39,388 nucleotides of DNA from Limibacillus sp. Its GTDB lineage: Bacteria > Pseudomonadota > Alphaproteobacteria > Kiloniellales > CECT-8803. Below the pieces are notes generated by a model. It worked only from the letters and a program-made list of their open reading frames with translations. It was not told the origin of the DNA and searched no databases. The DNA lies in the NCBI GenBank assembly GCA_037379885.1, contig JARRJC010000016.1:1-39388 (forward strand), given 5' to 3'. Both the position numbers and the translations under genes were made by a program. Positions 31,913 to 39,388 of the stretch are shown piece after piece (position 1 is the first letter of the stretch; every line of letters begins with the position of its first letter).

Positions 31913-33319
31913 TTACTCGGCCGGTGTGATGGCGCGCAGGCGCCGCAGGATGGGGCCGGGCATCAGGCCCGCCGAGCGGCTGGGGCCCTGCGGCTCGTCG
32001 ATGCCCGCCTCCGGGCTGCTCGCCATCAGCTTCAGGCAGTAGTAGGTGCCCATGCCGAAGACAGCGAAGTAGACCACCACGAAGATCATCAGAGAGGTGC
32101 CGACGGCCGCCGCCTCCAGCGGCGAGTGGGACTCCGCCGTCCTCAAGAGGCCCTGCACGGTCCAGGGTTGGCGCCCCACCTCCGTCGTGATCCAGCCCGC
32201 CAGGACGGCGGCGAAGCCCGCGGGCGAAGCCAGGACCGCCGCGCGGTGCAGCCAGCGCGCCTCGAACAGCTTGCCGCGCAGTCTCTGAAGACCGCTCCAA
32301 AGACCGATGAAGACCATCAGGAAGCCCAGTCCCACCATGATGCGGAAGGACCAGAAGACGATCTCCGCCGGGGGTCGGTCCTCCTTGGCGAAGGCTTTCA
32401 GGCCCTGGACCTCGCCGTTCCAGTCGTGGGTCAGGATCATGGAGCCGAGCTTGGGCACCTCCAGGGCGAAGCGGACTTCCTCGGCCTCGTCGTCGGGGAT
32501 CCCGAAGAGGATCAGCGGCGCGCCCCGCTTGGTTTCGTAGTGGCCTTCCATGGCGGCAACCTTGGCCGGCTGATGCTCCAGCGTGTTGAGTCCGTGGAGA
32601 TCCCCGGCCGCGATCTGCAGCGGCGCCACCAGCAGCGCCATCCACATGGCCATGGAGAACATGATGCGCGCACCCCTGTCGCGGGGTTCCTTCAAGAGGT
32701 GCCAGGCACCCACGCCGCCCACCACGAAGGCCGTGGTCAGGTAGGCCGCCAGGACCATGTGAACCAGCCGGTAGGGGAAGGAGGGGTTGAAGATGACGGC
32801 CCACCAGTCCTCCGGCACGAACTGCCCGACCTCGTTCATGCCGTATCCCGCTGGCGTGTGCATCCAGGAGTTGACCGAGAGGATCCAGAAGGCCGAGAAG
32901 AGGGTGCCGATCGCGACCATGGCGGTGGCGAAGAAGTGCAGCTTGGGCCCGACCCGGTTGCGCCCGAAGAGCATCACGCCGAGGAATCCGGCCTCCAGGA
33001 AGAAGGCCGAGAGCACCTCGTAGCCCATCAAGGGCCCCAGCACCGGCCCGGTCTTGTCCGAGAAGACCGACCAGTTGGTGCCGAACTGGTAGCTCATGAC
33101 GATGCCGGAGACCACGCCCATGCCGAAGACCACGGCGAAGATGGTCTTCCAGTAGTCGAAGACCTTCAGATAGCTGTCGTCCCGCCGGATCAACCAGAGC
33201 CCCTCCAGAACCGCCAGGTAGCTGGCGAGCCCGATGGAGAAGGCCGGGAAGATGATGTGGGCGGAAACCGTGAAGGCGAACTGGAGCCGGGCCAGTTCCA
33301 GCGCGGTCGGGAATTCCAT
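31913..33319 (-). CDS. cydA: Cytochrome bd-type (CIO-like) quinol oxidase subunit I
   Basis: CydA carries haems b558, b595 and d and oxidises quinol while reducing oxygen to water. From the ATG at 33319 the product is 468 aa. It has RLQFAFTVSAHIIFPAF with the N-terminal haem-ligand His, PYRLVHMVLAAY with another, and the GRQPW motif near the end. The quinol-binding loop after GDLHGLNTLEHQPAK is short, as in cyanide-insensitive CioA rather than E. coli CydA. A GTG four codons upstream (33331) is an alternative start. The operon is cydA-cydB-DUF2474; the cydDC assembly exporter is not in the window. A 9-bp inverted repeat lies just upstream. Confidence 0.94.
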   Translation of the reverse strand: MEFPTALELARLQFAFTVSAHIIFPAFSIGLASYLAVLEGLWLIRRDDSYLKVFDYWKTIFAVVFGMGVVSGIVMSYQFGTNWSVFSDKTGPVLGPLMGYEVLSAFFLEAGFLGVMLFGRNRVGPKLHFFATAMVAIGTLFSAFWILSVNSWMHTPAGYGMNEVGQFVPEDWWAVIFNPSFPYRLVHMVLAAYLTTAFVVGGVGAWHLLKEPRDRGARIMFSMAMWMALLVAPLQIAAGDLHGLNTLEHQPAKVAAMEGHYETKRGAPLILFGIPDDEAEEVRFALEVPKLGSMILTHDWNGEVQGLKAFAKEDRPPAEIVFWSFRIMVGLGFLMVFIGLWSGLQRLRGKLFEARWLHRAAVLASPAGFAAVLAGWITTEVGRQPWTVQGLLRTAESHSPLEAAAVGTSLMIFVVVYFAVFGMGTYYCLKLMASSPEAGIDEPQGPSRSAGLMPGPILRRLRAITPAE

Positions 33320-33335
33320 GGGGCAGGTCACTCCG

Positions 33336-33356
33336 TCTCTTCGTTTGACGAAGAGA
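33336..33356. promoter_or_regulatory. 21-bp perfect inverted repeat upstream of cydA
   Basis: TCTCTTCGT (33336-33344) and ACGAAGAGA (33348-33356) are exact complements with a 3-bp centre, 16 bp before the cydA ATG and overlapping the purine-rich ribosome-binding region. It could be an operator or an RNA hairpin that controls translation. Confidence 0.55.
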
Positions 33357-33415
33357 ATGCCATGTAATGCCCGCCGTAGCCAAAGGCGCGGGTTGTCGCA
33401 GAGCCGGGCGGTTCC

Positions 33416-34021
<606 letters not shown>

Positions 34022-34106
34022 CTCCAACCCTTCCTCTGGTTCGGAAAACAGCGGCGAACCAAGCTCCGCCGTGCCTTTCGAGATAAAGGTAAGCGCCTTC
34101 ACAAAG

Positions 34107-34124
34107 ATTATTAATATGGATAAT
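34107..34124. promoter_or_regulatory. Candidate LysR-regulator binding site
   Basis: ATTAT (34107-34111) and ATAAT (34120-34124) are complementary with an 8-bp centre and fit the loose T-N11-A pattern of LysR-type operators. It lies in the AT-rich 138-bp gap between the divergent PPOX and LysR genes; part may just be promoter sequence. Confidence 0.4.
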
Positions 34125-34159
34125 ATGAACAGGTTTATTGCGTTTAAAGGAATAATATT

Positions 34160-35062
34160 TTGGACCGTCTTCAGGGCATCGAGGTCTTCGTGCGGGTCGC
34201 GGAGCTTGGCGGCTTCGCCAAGGCGGCGCGCGACCTCGGCCTGTCGCCGCCCGCCGCCACGCGGGCGGTCTCGGCCCTGGAGGAGCGGCTGGGTGCGCGT
34301 CTTCTGGTGCGCACCACCCGTTCGGTTCGCGTGACCGAGAGCGGCGCGCGTTTCCTCGCCGACGCCAAGCGCCTGCTCGTGGAGCTTCAGGAGGCCGAGG
34401 AGTCAGCGGCGGGCGATCACGCGGAGCCGCGCGGCGAGCTTCGCATCACCGCCCCCCTGCTGTTCGGACGCCTGCATGTGGCCCCGGTTCTGGCCGCCTT
34501 CCTGGACCGCTATCCCCTGGTGAGCGCGCAGGCGCTTTTCCTCGACCGCAGCGTCAGCTTGATGGAGGAGGGCCTGGACCTGGCGGTCCGCATCGGGCCC
34601 CTGCCGGATTCTTCGCTGATCGCGATCAAGGTCGGGGAGGTGCGCCCCACGGTCTTCGCCAGTCCCGCCTATCTGGCCCGCGCGGGAACCCCGCAGCGGC
34701 CCTCCGACCTCAGCGGACACCGCCTGATCCATGCGAACTCCGTCAGCGCTCTTCCCGAGTGGCGCTTTCTCGAAGCCGGGTCCGAACGGCGCTTCCGGTT
34801 CGAGCCGCGCTTGACCCTGAACGCCAACGAGGCCGTGCGCGAGCTGGCCGAGAGCGGCTGGGGCGTTGCGCGCCTGCTTTCCTATCAGGTTGCCGAGGCG
34901 CTCAGCGCCGGCCGGTTGGTGAGGCTCCTTGAGGACTACGAACCCGCGCCGCTGCCGGTCCATCTGCTGCACCCCGAAGGACGGCGCACCTCGGCAAAGC
35001 TGCGCGCCTTCGTCGACTTCGCGGCCCTGCGCTTGGGCGAGCGCCTGAGAGCGCTGCCCTAG
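34160..35062 (+). CDS. LysR-family transcriptional regulator
   Basis: The 300-residue product has an N-terminal winged helix-turn-helix (residues 1-60; LGGFAKAARDLGLSPPAATRAVSALEERLGARLLVRTTRSVRVTESG spread over 15-62) and a periplasmic-binding-like effector domain. The group resembles the aromatic/quinone-responsive CrgA-type regulators. The start is taken as TTG at 34160, 9 nt after AAAGGA; no ATG is available in the same frame near the domain start. It probably regulates the divergent PPOX gene and itself. Its TAG overlaps the TAG of the FkbM gene in a CTAG palindrome. Confidence 0.9.
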   Translation: MDRLQGIEVFVRVAELGGFAKAARDLGLSPPAATRAVSALEERLGARLLVRTTRSVRVTESGARFLADAKRLLVELQEAEESAAGDHAEPRGELRITAPLLFGRLHVAPVLAAFLDRYPLVSAQALFLDRSVSLMEEGLDLAVRIGPLPDSSLIAIKVGEVRPTVFASPAYLARAGTPQRPSDLSGHRLIHANSVSALPEWRFLEAGSERRFRFEPRLTLNANEAVRELAESGWGVARLLSYQVAEALSAGRLVRLLEDYEPAPLPVHLLHPEGRRTSAKLRAFVDFAALRLGERLRALP

Positions 35063-35985
35063 CCCGCCGGCTCCTCAAGAAGGAAGACCGCATTCAGCTT
35101 ATGGCGCGTCTCCAGGCGGTAGCCGTTCTTCTCCATCAACTCGAAGAGCTCGCCGCGTCCTTCGCCCTTGCCGACCTCCAGCACTGAGAGGCGGGGCCAG
35201 AGCGTCTTGGGCGCGGTCGCGAAGAAGGCGGTCAGCACCGGGACCTCGTGCCCTTCGATATCCATCTTCATGGCGTCCACGCGCGCGAAGCCCGCCTCTT
35301 CGATCACCGTCAGTAGCGGGCGCAGGGGCAGGGTCAGGTCGCCGCTTTCGCCTTCGTCCGCGATCCGCGCCTCGCCCCGGTTGACCAGCGAATCGCTGAC
35401 AAAGCGCACCTCGCCGCTCTCCGCGCCCAGGGCGACCGGGGCGTGGCTCACCTCCGTGGCCGTGCTGGCCGCGAGGTTGTCCAGAAGCCTGGCCGCGTTG
35501 GTCGGATCTGGCTCGACCGCGAGGATGCGCAGGGCCTTGCCCGCGCGCCTTGCCCGCGCCAGCAGGTCGAGGCTGTAGAGCCCGACATTGGCCCCGGCGT
35601 CGATGAAAACGAAGGGCGCCTCTCCGCTCTCCGACAGCGCCCGTCCCAGCCGCTCGCGCTCCGCCAGGTCCCAGAACTGGCTGCCGCAGAAGACGCGCTT
35701 TTCGGCGCGGTTGTCGCGGGGGTGGAGCCGGGCCTTCAGACCGCCGAAGATCGTCACGTCGGCGGCGTCGCCGGTCCCGAGCAGACAGAGGCGGCGCAGC
35801 AGGGAGACCGCCCAGCGGCTGGGCAGGCCCTCGCCCAGACGGCGCAGCGCCTCCAGCGGTGCTGGCAGCGCGTAGCGCCCGAAGGGCGGCGACAGCGGTG
35901 GCGGATCGGATGCGATGGCGTGGTCCCCCCGGCGGCGTGATTTCAGAGCCCTCGATCCCCCTGCTTTAGAAAGCCTGGGATGCAA
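35059..35985 (-). CDS. FkbM-family SAM-dependent methyltransferase
   Basis: The recognisable part contains the FkbM-type domain: RAEKRVFCGSQFWD, then FIDAGANVGLYSLDLLARA (SAM-binding), LAVEPDPTNAARLLDNL, and the motif DAMKMDIEGHEVPVL, followed by LSVLEVGKGEGRGELFELME. FkbM enzymes O-methylate sugars or secondary metabolites. The start is uncertain: there is no ATG or well-placed GTG near the domain start, and the frame stays open back over the O-methyltransferase start. The TTG at 35985 is the given choice; TTG 35991 or a later start is possible. It is divergent from the O-methyltransferase gene. Confidence 0.75.
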   Translation of the reverse strand: MHPRLSKAGGSRALKSRRRGDHAIASDPPPLSPPFGRYALPAPLEALRRLGEGLPSRWAVSLLRRLCLLGTGDAADVTIFGGLKARLHPRDNRAEKRVFCGSQFWDLAERERLGRALSESGEAPFVFIDAGANVGLYSLDLLARARRAGKALRILAVEPDPTNAARLLDNLAASTATEVSHAPVALGAESGEVRFVSDSLVNRGEARIADEGESGDLTLPLRPLLTVIEEAGFARVDAMKMDIEGHEVPVLTAFFATAPKTLWPRLSVLEVGKGEGRGELFELMEKNGYRLETRHKLNAVFLLEEPAG

Positions 35986-36106
35986 AGGCAAGCGCTTAGG
36001 CCGCCGGCCCCTCTGGACAGACCCGCGCGCGCCGTGCCTCACTCTTCCAATCGGACGGCATTCGGTCCGTTCCCAAAGGCTTTTTTCTCCGGGAGTTTCT
36101 AGAACC

Positions 36107-36769
36107 ATGTCCTCTTCACACATTGGCCTCACCGAGGCGCTTTCGCGCTATCTGGACGAAAAGGGCCTGCGCGAAAGCGATGTCCTTCGCCGCCTGCGGG
36201 AGGAAACCGCCGGCATGGAGTATGCCCGGATGCAGATCACGCCCGGGCAGGGGGCGCTCATGGCCATGCTGGTGAAGCTGACCGGGGCGAAGCTCTGCGT
36301 CGAGGTCGGCACCTTCACCGGTTACAGCGCCCTTGCCGTCGCCGCCGCACTGCCCGAAGACGGGCGCCTCATCTGCTGCGACGTCAGCAAGGAGTGGACC
36401 GACGTGGGCCGGCGCTATTGGGAAGAGGCGGGGCTGTCGGACCGGATCGATCTGCGCATCGCCCCGGCGACCGAGACGCTGGACGCGCTTTCAGGGGAGG
36501 GGCTGGCCGGTCAGGTGGACTTCGCCTTCGTGGACGCCGACAAGACCAACTATGGCCGCTATTACGAGCAGCTCCTGGGGCTGCTGCGCCCCGGCGGCCT
36601 GATCGCCGTCGACAACGTGCTCTGGAGCGGCTCCGTCATTGACCCCGAGGATCAGAGCGAGGACACCAAGGCGATCCGCGCGCTCAACGACGCCATCGCC
36701 AAGGACGAGCGCGTGGACCATGTCCTGCTGCCGGTCGGCGACGGCCTGACCCTGGCGAGGAAGCGCTAG
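36107..36769 (+). CDS. Class I SAM-dependent O-methyltransferase (CCoAOMT type)
   Basis: The 220-residue product matches the cation-dependent caffeoyl-CoA/catechol O-methyltransferase family: SAM motif VEVGTFTGYSALAVAAALP (about 65-83), metal ligands Asp143 and Asp145 in FVDADKTNY and Asp169-Asn170 in AVDNVLWSG. It transfers methyl to a catechol-like hydroxyl; the natural substrate is unknown. The ATG at 36107 follows CGGGAG at a somewhat long spacing; the frame is open further upstream but without family sequence. Its TAG overlaps the stop of the convergent hydrolase gene in CTAG. Confidence 0.9.
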   Translation: MSSSHIGLTEALSRYLDEKGLRESDVLRRLREETAGMEYARMQITPGQGALMAMLVKLTGAKLCVEVGTFTGYSALAVAAALPEDGRLICCDVSKEWTDVGRRYWEEAGLSDRIDLRIAPATETLDALSGEGLAGQVDFAFVDADKTNYGRYYEQLLGLLRPGGLIAVDNVLWSGSVIDPEDQSEDTKAIRALNDAIAKDERVDHVLLPVGDGLTLARKR

Positions 36770-37662
36770 GCCTCTCCAAAGAAACGCAGGAAGTGCTCCA
36801 GCACCTCCTCCGGCGTTTCCTCGGCCAGGTAGTGGCCGCTGTCGACGGGGCCGCCCTCAAGACTGCCGGTGCAGTAGTCCCGCCAAATCTCCAGGGGCTC
36901 GAACCAGGCGTCGATCTTGCCCTTCTTGCCCCAAAGCGCCAGCAGGGGGCAGCCGATCTTCAGGCCCTTCTCCCGGCTCTCCCGGTCGTGGACCAGATCG
37001 ATGGTCGCAGCGGCGCGGTAGTCCTCGCAGATGCCGCGCACCGTCTCGGGATGGTCGACGGCGCTCAAGTAATCCTCCAGCGCGTCGGGGTGGAAGAAGC
37101 TGCCATGCTTGGGCGGGCGCGTGGTGTGGTGGCGGAACCAGAAGCGCGGGTCCGCGCCGATCAGGGTCTCCGGGAAGGGGTGGGGCTGGGCCAGCCAGAA
37201 CCAGTGGTAATAGCCCATGGCCGAGGCCATGTCGGTGCGCTCGAAGTGCTCCAGCGTCGGCACGATGTCCAGGACCGCGAGCCTCTCGACCGCCTCGGGA
37301 TGGTCCAGCGCCAGGCGGTGGGCGACGCGTCCGCCCCGGTCGTGCCCGGCCAGACTGAAACGCCGGTGGCCCAGCCGCGCCATCAACTGAACCATGTCCT
37401 TGGCCATCTCGCGCTTGGAATAGGGCGCGTGGTCGGCGCTGGCTTCGGGCTTCAGCGAACCGCCATAGCCGCGCAGGTCCGCGCAGACCACGGTGAAATG
37501 CCGCGCCAGGCGCGGCGCCACCGCGTGCCACATGGCGTGCGTCTGCGGGTTGCCGTGAAGCAGCAAGAGCGGCGGTCCCGAGCCGCCCAGGCGCAGCCGC
37601 AGCTCCCCCGCCTCGACCGGCTGGGTCTGGAGAGTGAAGCCTTCGAAGAAACCCTGCGGCAT
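36766..37662 (-). CDS. Alpha/beta hydrolase, fluoroacetate/haloacetate dehalogenase-like
   Basis: The 298-residue product is an alpha/beta hydrolase with Asp rather than Ser as nucleophile: GHDRGGRVAHRLALDHP gives Asp108 followed by Arg109 and Arg112. By alignment from memory with the fluoroacetate dehalogenase of Rhodopseudomonas (D110, R111, R114, D134, H155, W156, Y219, H280), all equivalents are here: Asp108, Arg109, Arg112, Asp132, His153, Trp154, Tyr215 and His277. That is the full set of catalytic, carboxylate-binding and halide-pocket residues. It likely hydrolyses haloacetates, perhaps C-F bonds, but epoxide or other haloacid activity is possible. GGAGAGGGGC precedes the ATG. Confidence 0.85.
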   Translation of the reverse strand: MPQGFFEGFTLQTQPVEAGELRLRLGGSGPPLLLLHGNPQTHAMWHAVAPRLARHFTVVCADLRGYGGSLKPEASADHAPYSKREMAKDMVQLMARLGHRRFSLAGHDRGGRVAHRLALDHPEAVERLAVLDIVPTLEHFERTDMASAMGYYHWFWLAQPHPFPETLIGADPRFWFRHHTTRPPKHGSFFHPDALEDYLSAVDHPETVRGICEDYRAAATIDLVHDRESREKGLKIGCPLLALWGKKGKIDAWFEPLEIWRDYCTGSLEGGPVDSGHYLAEETPEEVLEHFLRFFGEA

Positions 37663-37691
37663 GCCCCTCTCCCGATTGGTCGGATTAACGA

Positions 37692-37718
37692 GTGATAAGT
37701 GCTTGTGCGGACTGTCAA
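37692..37718 (-). promoter_or_regulatory. Candidate promoter for the dehalogenase-like gene
   Basis: On the minus strand a consensus TTGACA (37713-37718) is followed 15 bp later by TATCAC (37692-37697). Transcription would start near 37685, about 23 nt before the start codon. Confidence 0.45.
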
Positions 37719-37808
37719 AAAACTAGCGGGAAGCCGTTGTCACGACAACTCCGAAAGGCGCTGGCCGGATCGGGTGGGGACCGGTTGGAGGGATCCTGCG
37801 GCGGCGGG

Positions 37809-38804
37809 TCAGTAGATCAGCTCGCCCTGCGCCCCATCAAAGAGGAGGAGGGCCAGGGGGTCGCCTCCGCCCGGCTGGAAATCACTCCCCAGTTGGGCCA
37901 TCAGGGCGCCGGGCGCTTCGGCCGGGTGTCCAGGTCCGACAGGGCCGAGGTCGCTCAGCAGTTCGCCGAGCTGTAGATAGTCCGAGTCCTCGCGTTCCTC
38001 ACCGGCGTCCCCGCGCTGCCCGCCCCGCCCGGAATCGCGCGCGCCGGGATCGCGGTCGTTTTCGTTGTTGGGGTCGAAGGGGCTTTGGGGCTCTTCCTCC
38101 TGCTCCTCGCGGTTCTGCTCCAGGCTGTCGGTCCCCCGGTTGCGCAGGAGGTAGAAGTCGGTGATCTCGTCGGGCGCGAGCGCGCGCTCGAAAGGGGCCT
38201 CGCCCGGCGCGGCGATGGTCACCAGCCTGGCAGGGTCCTCGATGACGGCGATCAGCTCCCCGCCGTCGCGGCTGAAGAGGCTGTAGCTGCCGACCTGGCC
38301 GTCCGGGTCGGGCAGGATGGAGAAGCTCGTGGCCTGGTCCGCCTCGATCCTGACGGCCGGGGAGGTGCCCCGAATCCCGATCACGGCCACGGGGGTGTCC
38401 ACCACGAAGTCGCCGTCTTCGGTCAGCGCGCCGGTGATGAAGACGAAGGTGCCCTGAAGCAGGCCGAAGTTGAGCCCGTTGTCGCTCTCCTCGGGGGCAT
38501 AGAGATAGGACTCCAGCACCATGCTCGCGTTCGGGGAAAGGCTGAAGGTGGTGCCGTCGGCGAAGACGACGGTGATCTCCGCCGCCGTGCCGGTCTGAAG
38601 CAGGTCGCCCTCGAACAGGGAATCACCAGGCGAGAGCAGCAGGGTTTCCCCCTGGCGGAGCACGCTGGCGGCGCCGGTCAAGGACGTAACGTTGCCGATC
38701 GCGTCCGCCTCTCGACCGAGCTGCGCGATCTGCCCGTCAGGGCCACCGGGCGGAGGAGTCCCGCCAGCCCGCTCAATGCCAGAAGAACCAGAAGAATCCC
38801 CCAT
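37809..38804 (-). CDS. Stand-alone FecR-domain protein
   Basis: The 331-residue product has no signal peptide. After a Gly/Ser/Pro-rich start (1-25), residues 37-150 form a FecR-like domain: GNVTSLTGAASVLRQGET, then PGDSLFEGDLLQTG, ITVVFADGTTFSLSPNASMVLE, LLQGTFVFITGAL and DTPVAVIGIRGTSPAV. This pattern is the N-terminal module of large type I-secreted RTX-like proteins, which normally continue for thousands of residues. Here it is followed by a second beta-rich part (to about 230), an acidic low-complexity stretch (EEQEEEPQSPF..., about 230-280) and a short C-terminus (LAQLGSDFQPGGGDPLALLLF). It may be a truncated relative or a secreted cell-surface protein. GGAAGGGG precedes the ATG. Confidence 0.78.
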   Translation of the reverse strand: MGDSSGSSGIERAGGTPPPGGPDGQIAQLGREADAIGNVTSLTGAASVLRQGETLLLSPGDSLFEGDLLQTGTAAEITVVFADGTTFSLSPNASMVLESYLYAPEESDNGLNFGLLQGTFVFITGALTEDGDFVVDTPVAVIGIRGTSPAVRIEADQATSFSILPDPDGQVGSYSLFSRDGGELIAVIEDPARLVTIAAPGEAPFERALAPDEITDFYLLRNRGTDSLEQNREEQEEEPQSPFDPNNENDRDPGARDSGRGGQRGDAGEEREDSDYLQLGELLSDLGPVGPGHPAEAPGALMAQLGSDFQPGGGDPLALLLFDGAQGELIY

Positions 38805-38919
38805 TTCGCCCCTTCCGAATCGGATTCAATCCAAGGGGTTATTGGTACCACAAATCCATACCGGGAATGGGAAAACTCTGGCCCGGGAATAGGCTGAAAC
38901 GGGCAGCGGGATTGAAGGG

Positions 38920-38995
38920 TGGTGCCGGTTGAGGGACTTGAACCCCCGACCTTCGGTTTACAAAACCGCTGCTCTACCAACTGAGCTAAACCGGC
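38920..38995 (-). tRNA. tRNA-Thr (UGU)
   Basis: Read on the minus strand, the 76-nt sequence has the acceptor stem GCCGGTT/AACCGGC, a D-arm with AGTTGGTA, anticodon loop TTTGTAA with anticodon TGT (plus-strand ACA at 38960-38962), a T-arm with GGTTCAAGTCC and an encoded CCA at 38920-38922. It reads ACA (and other ACN) codons as threonine. Confidence 0.96.
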
Positions 38996-39019
38996 GCCGC
39001 TGCCTGCCACGGGTCTTTG

Positions 39020-39047
39020 CTTATCGCCTAGGGGCTGGCCGCGGCAA
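39020..39047 (-). promoter_or_regulatory. Candidate promoter for tRNA-Thr
   Basis: On the minus strand TTGCCG (39042-39047) and GATAAG (39020-39025) are separated by 16 bp, placing initiation near 39012, about 17 nt before the mature tRNA-Thr 5' end. The match is moderate. Confidence 0.35.
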
Positions 39048-39114
39048 GCCGTTTTTCTCGTGGGCGCGGACCCCCGCTTGCCGCTAGGCTCGGGCTCTGG
39101 CAAGGATTGAGCCC

Positions 39115-39388
39115 ATGGACGCCTTAAGTCTTCAAGAGATCGCAGCGCTGGGCAAGCCCGGCATGGCGCGCGCCCTGACCTTCCTGGAACGGGAGGCGGG
39201 CAGCGAGGCCGCGACGGCGCTGCTGGATCAGGCCTATGCCGCGCCTCGGGCCCAGGTGATCGGCCTGACGGGGCCCCCGGGTGTCGGCAAGTCGACGCTG
39301 GCGGGCGCGCTGATCAACAGCTTCCGGGCCCAGGACCTGACGGTCGGGGTGATCGCCGTCGACCCCTCCTCGCGCCGCTCAGGCGGCG
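39115..39388 (+). CDS. meaB: MeaB/ArgK-type G3E GTPase (partial, 5' part)
   Basis: Only the first 91 codons are in the window; the gene runs off the right edge. The product has the SIMIBI-class GTPase Walker A motif GPPGVGKST at residues 53-61 and then VIAVDPSSRRSGG, diagnostic for MeaB/ArgK. MeaB protects and reloads the B12 enzyme methylmalonyl-CoA mutase in propionate metabolism. The mutase genes are not seen. About 55% of a normal-length protein remains outside. Confidence 0.88.
   Translation, partial: MDALSLQEIAALGKPGMARALTFLEREAGSEAATALLDQAYAAPRAQVIGLTGPPGVGKSTLAGALINSFRAQDLTVGVIAVDPSSRRSGG

Noticed and set aside
31758-33383. Long minus-strand frame shifted relative to cydA, and a 501-codon plus-strand frame
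   Set aside because: Both are out-of-frame shadows of the cydA gene, which shows complete haem-ligand and GRQPW motifs in its own frame.

Overview
The window is GC-rich, densely packed bacterial chromosome. Gene content and order point to an alphaproteobacterium, most likely of the broad Rhodospirillales type (Rhodovibrionaceae/Kiloniella-like). The pointers are the run dcd-murA-DUF2948-hisG-hisD-UPF0262-phosphatase-infA-maf-RNase E/G-yacG, an ABC-F EttA, adjacent mlaA and mlaC, and a CydA/CydB/DUF2474 oxidase operon. The taxonomic call is an inference from remembered synteny. I see no insertion sequence, integrase, prophage, CRISPR array or plasmid origin, and base composition looks even throughout.

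Layout. Positions 1-9470 are a plus-strand housekeeping block: nucleotide and cell-wall precursor enzymes (dcd, murA), histidine biosynthesis (short-form hisG, hisD), translation initiation (infA), and quality-control functions (maf, RNase E/G, yacG, an exported HtrA-like protease), ending in tRNA-Phe. Positions 9560-14130 hold an imine-reductase-like dehydrogenase, an exported histidine phosphatase, a small persulfide-detoxification unit (DUF2892 membrane protein plus persulfide dioxygenase behind a perfect palindrome), an L-2-hydroxyglutarate-oxidase-like flavoenzyme and a hypothetical protein with a strong terminator. Positions 14165-20032 hold a Sel1-repeat protein, ettA, mlaC, mlaA and a BASS-family transporter. 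Positions 20060-22233 hold a thioesterase, an exported pentapeptide protein, a GNAT acetyltransferase and a lipoprotein. Positions 22281-24241 are a two-gene operon of a Gly/Pro/Glu-rich repeat protein and a PilZ (c-di-GMP) protein, with an exact CtrA-type site upstream. Positions 24445-30724 hold a CLC channel with CBS domains, an AstE/aspartoacylase-like enzyme, UvrD and PrmA. Positions 30776-33319 are the quinol oxidase operon. The last stretch holds a PPOX flavoprotein divergent from a LysR regulator, an FkbM methyltransferase, an O-methyltransferase, a fluoroacetate-dehalogenase-like hydrolase, a FecR-domain protein, tRNA-Thr and the start of meaB.

The most interesting signals are not new operons but small-scale architecture. 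Three convergent gene pairs (26262-26265, 35059-35062, 36766-36769) end on one shared CTAG palindrome, each strand reading it as TAG. A fourth pair (prmA/DUF2474) looks like the same arrangement pulled apart by a roughly 28-bp tandem repeat. Second in interest is the repeat-protein/PilZ operon with its CtrA-type site, together with a stand-alone FecR-domain protein; both large proteins resemble terminal modules of type I-secreted adhesins without the giant repeat body. No clearly novel defence or mobile system is visible.
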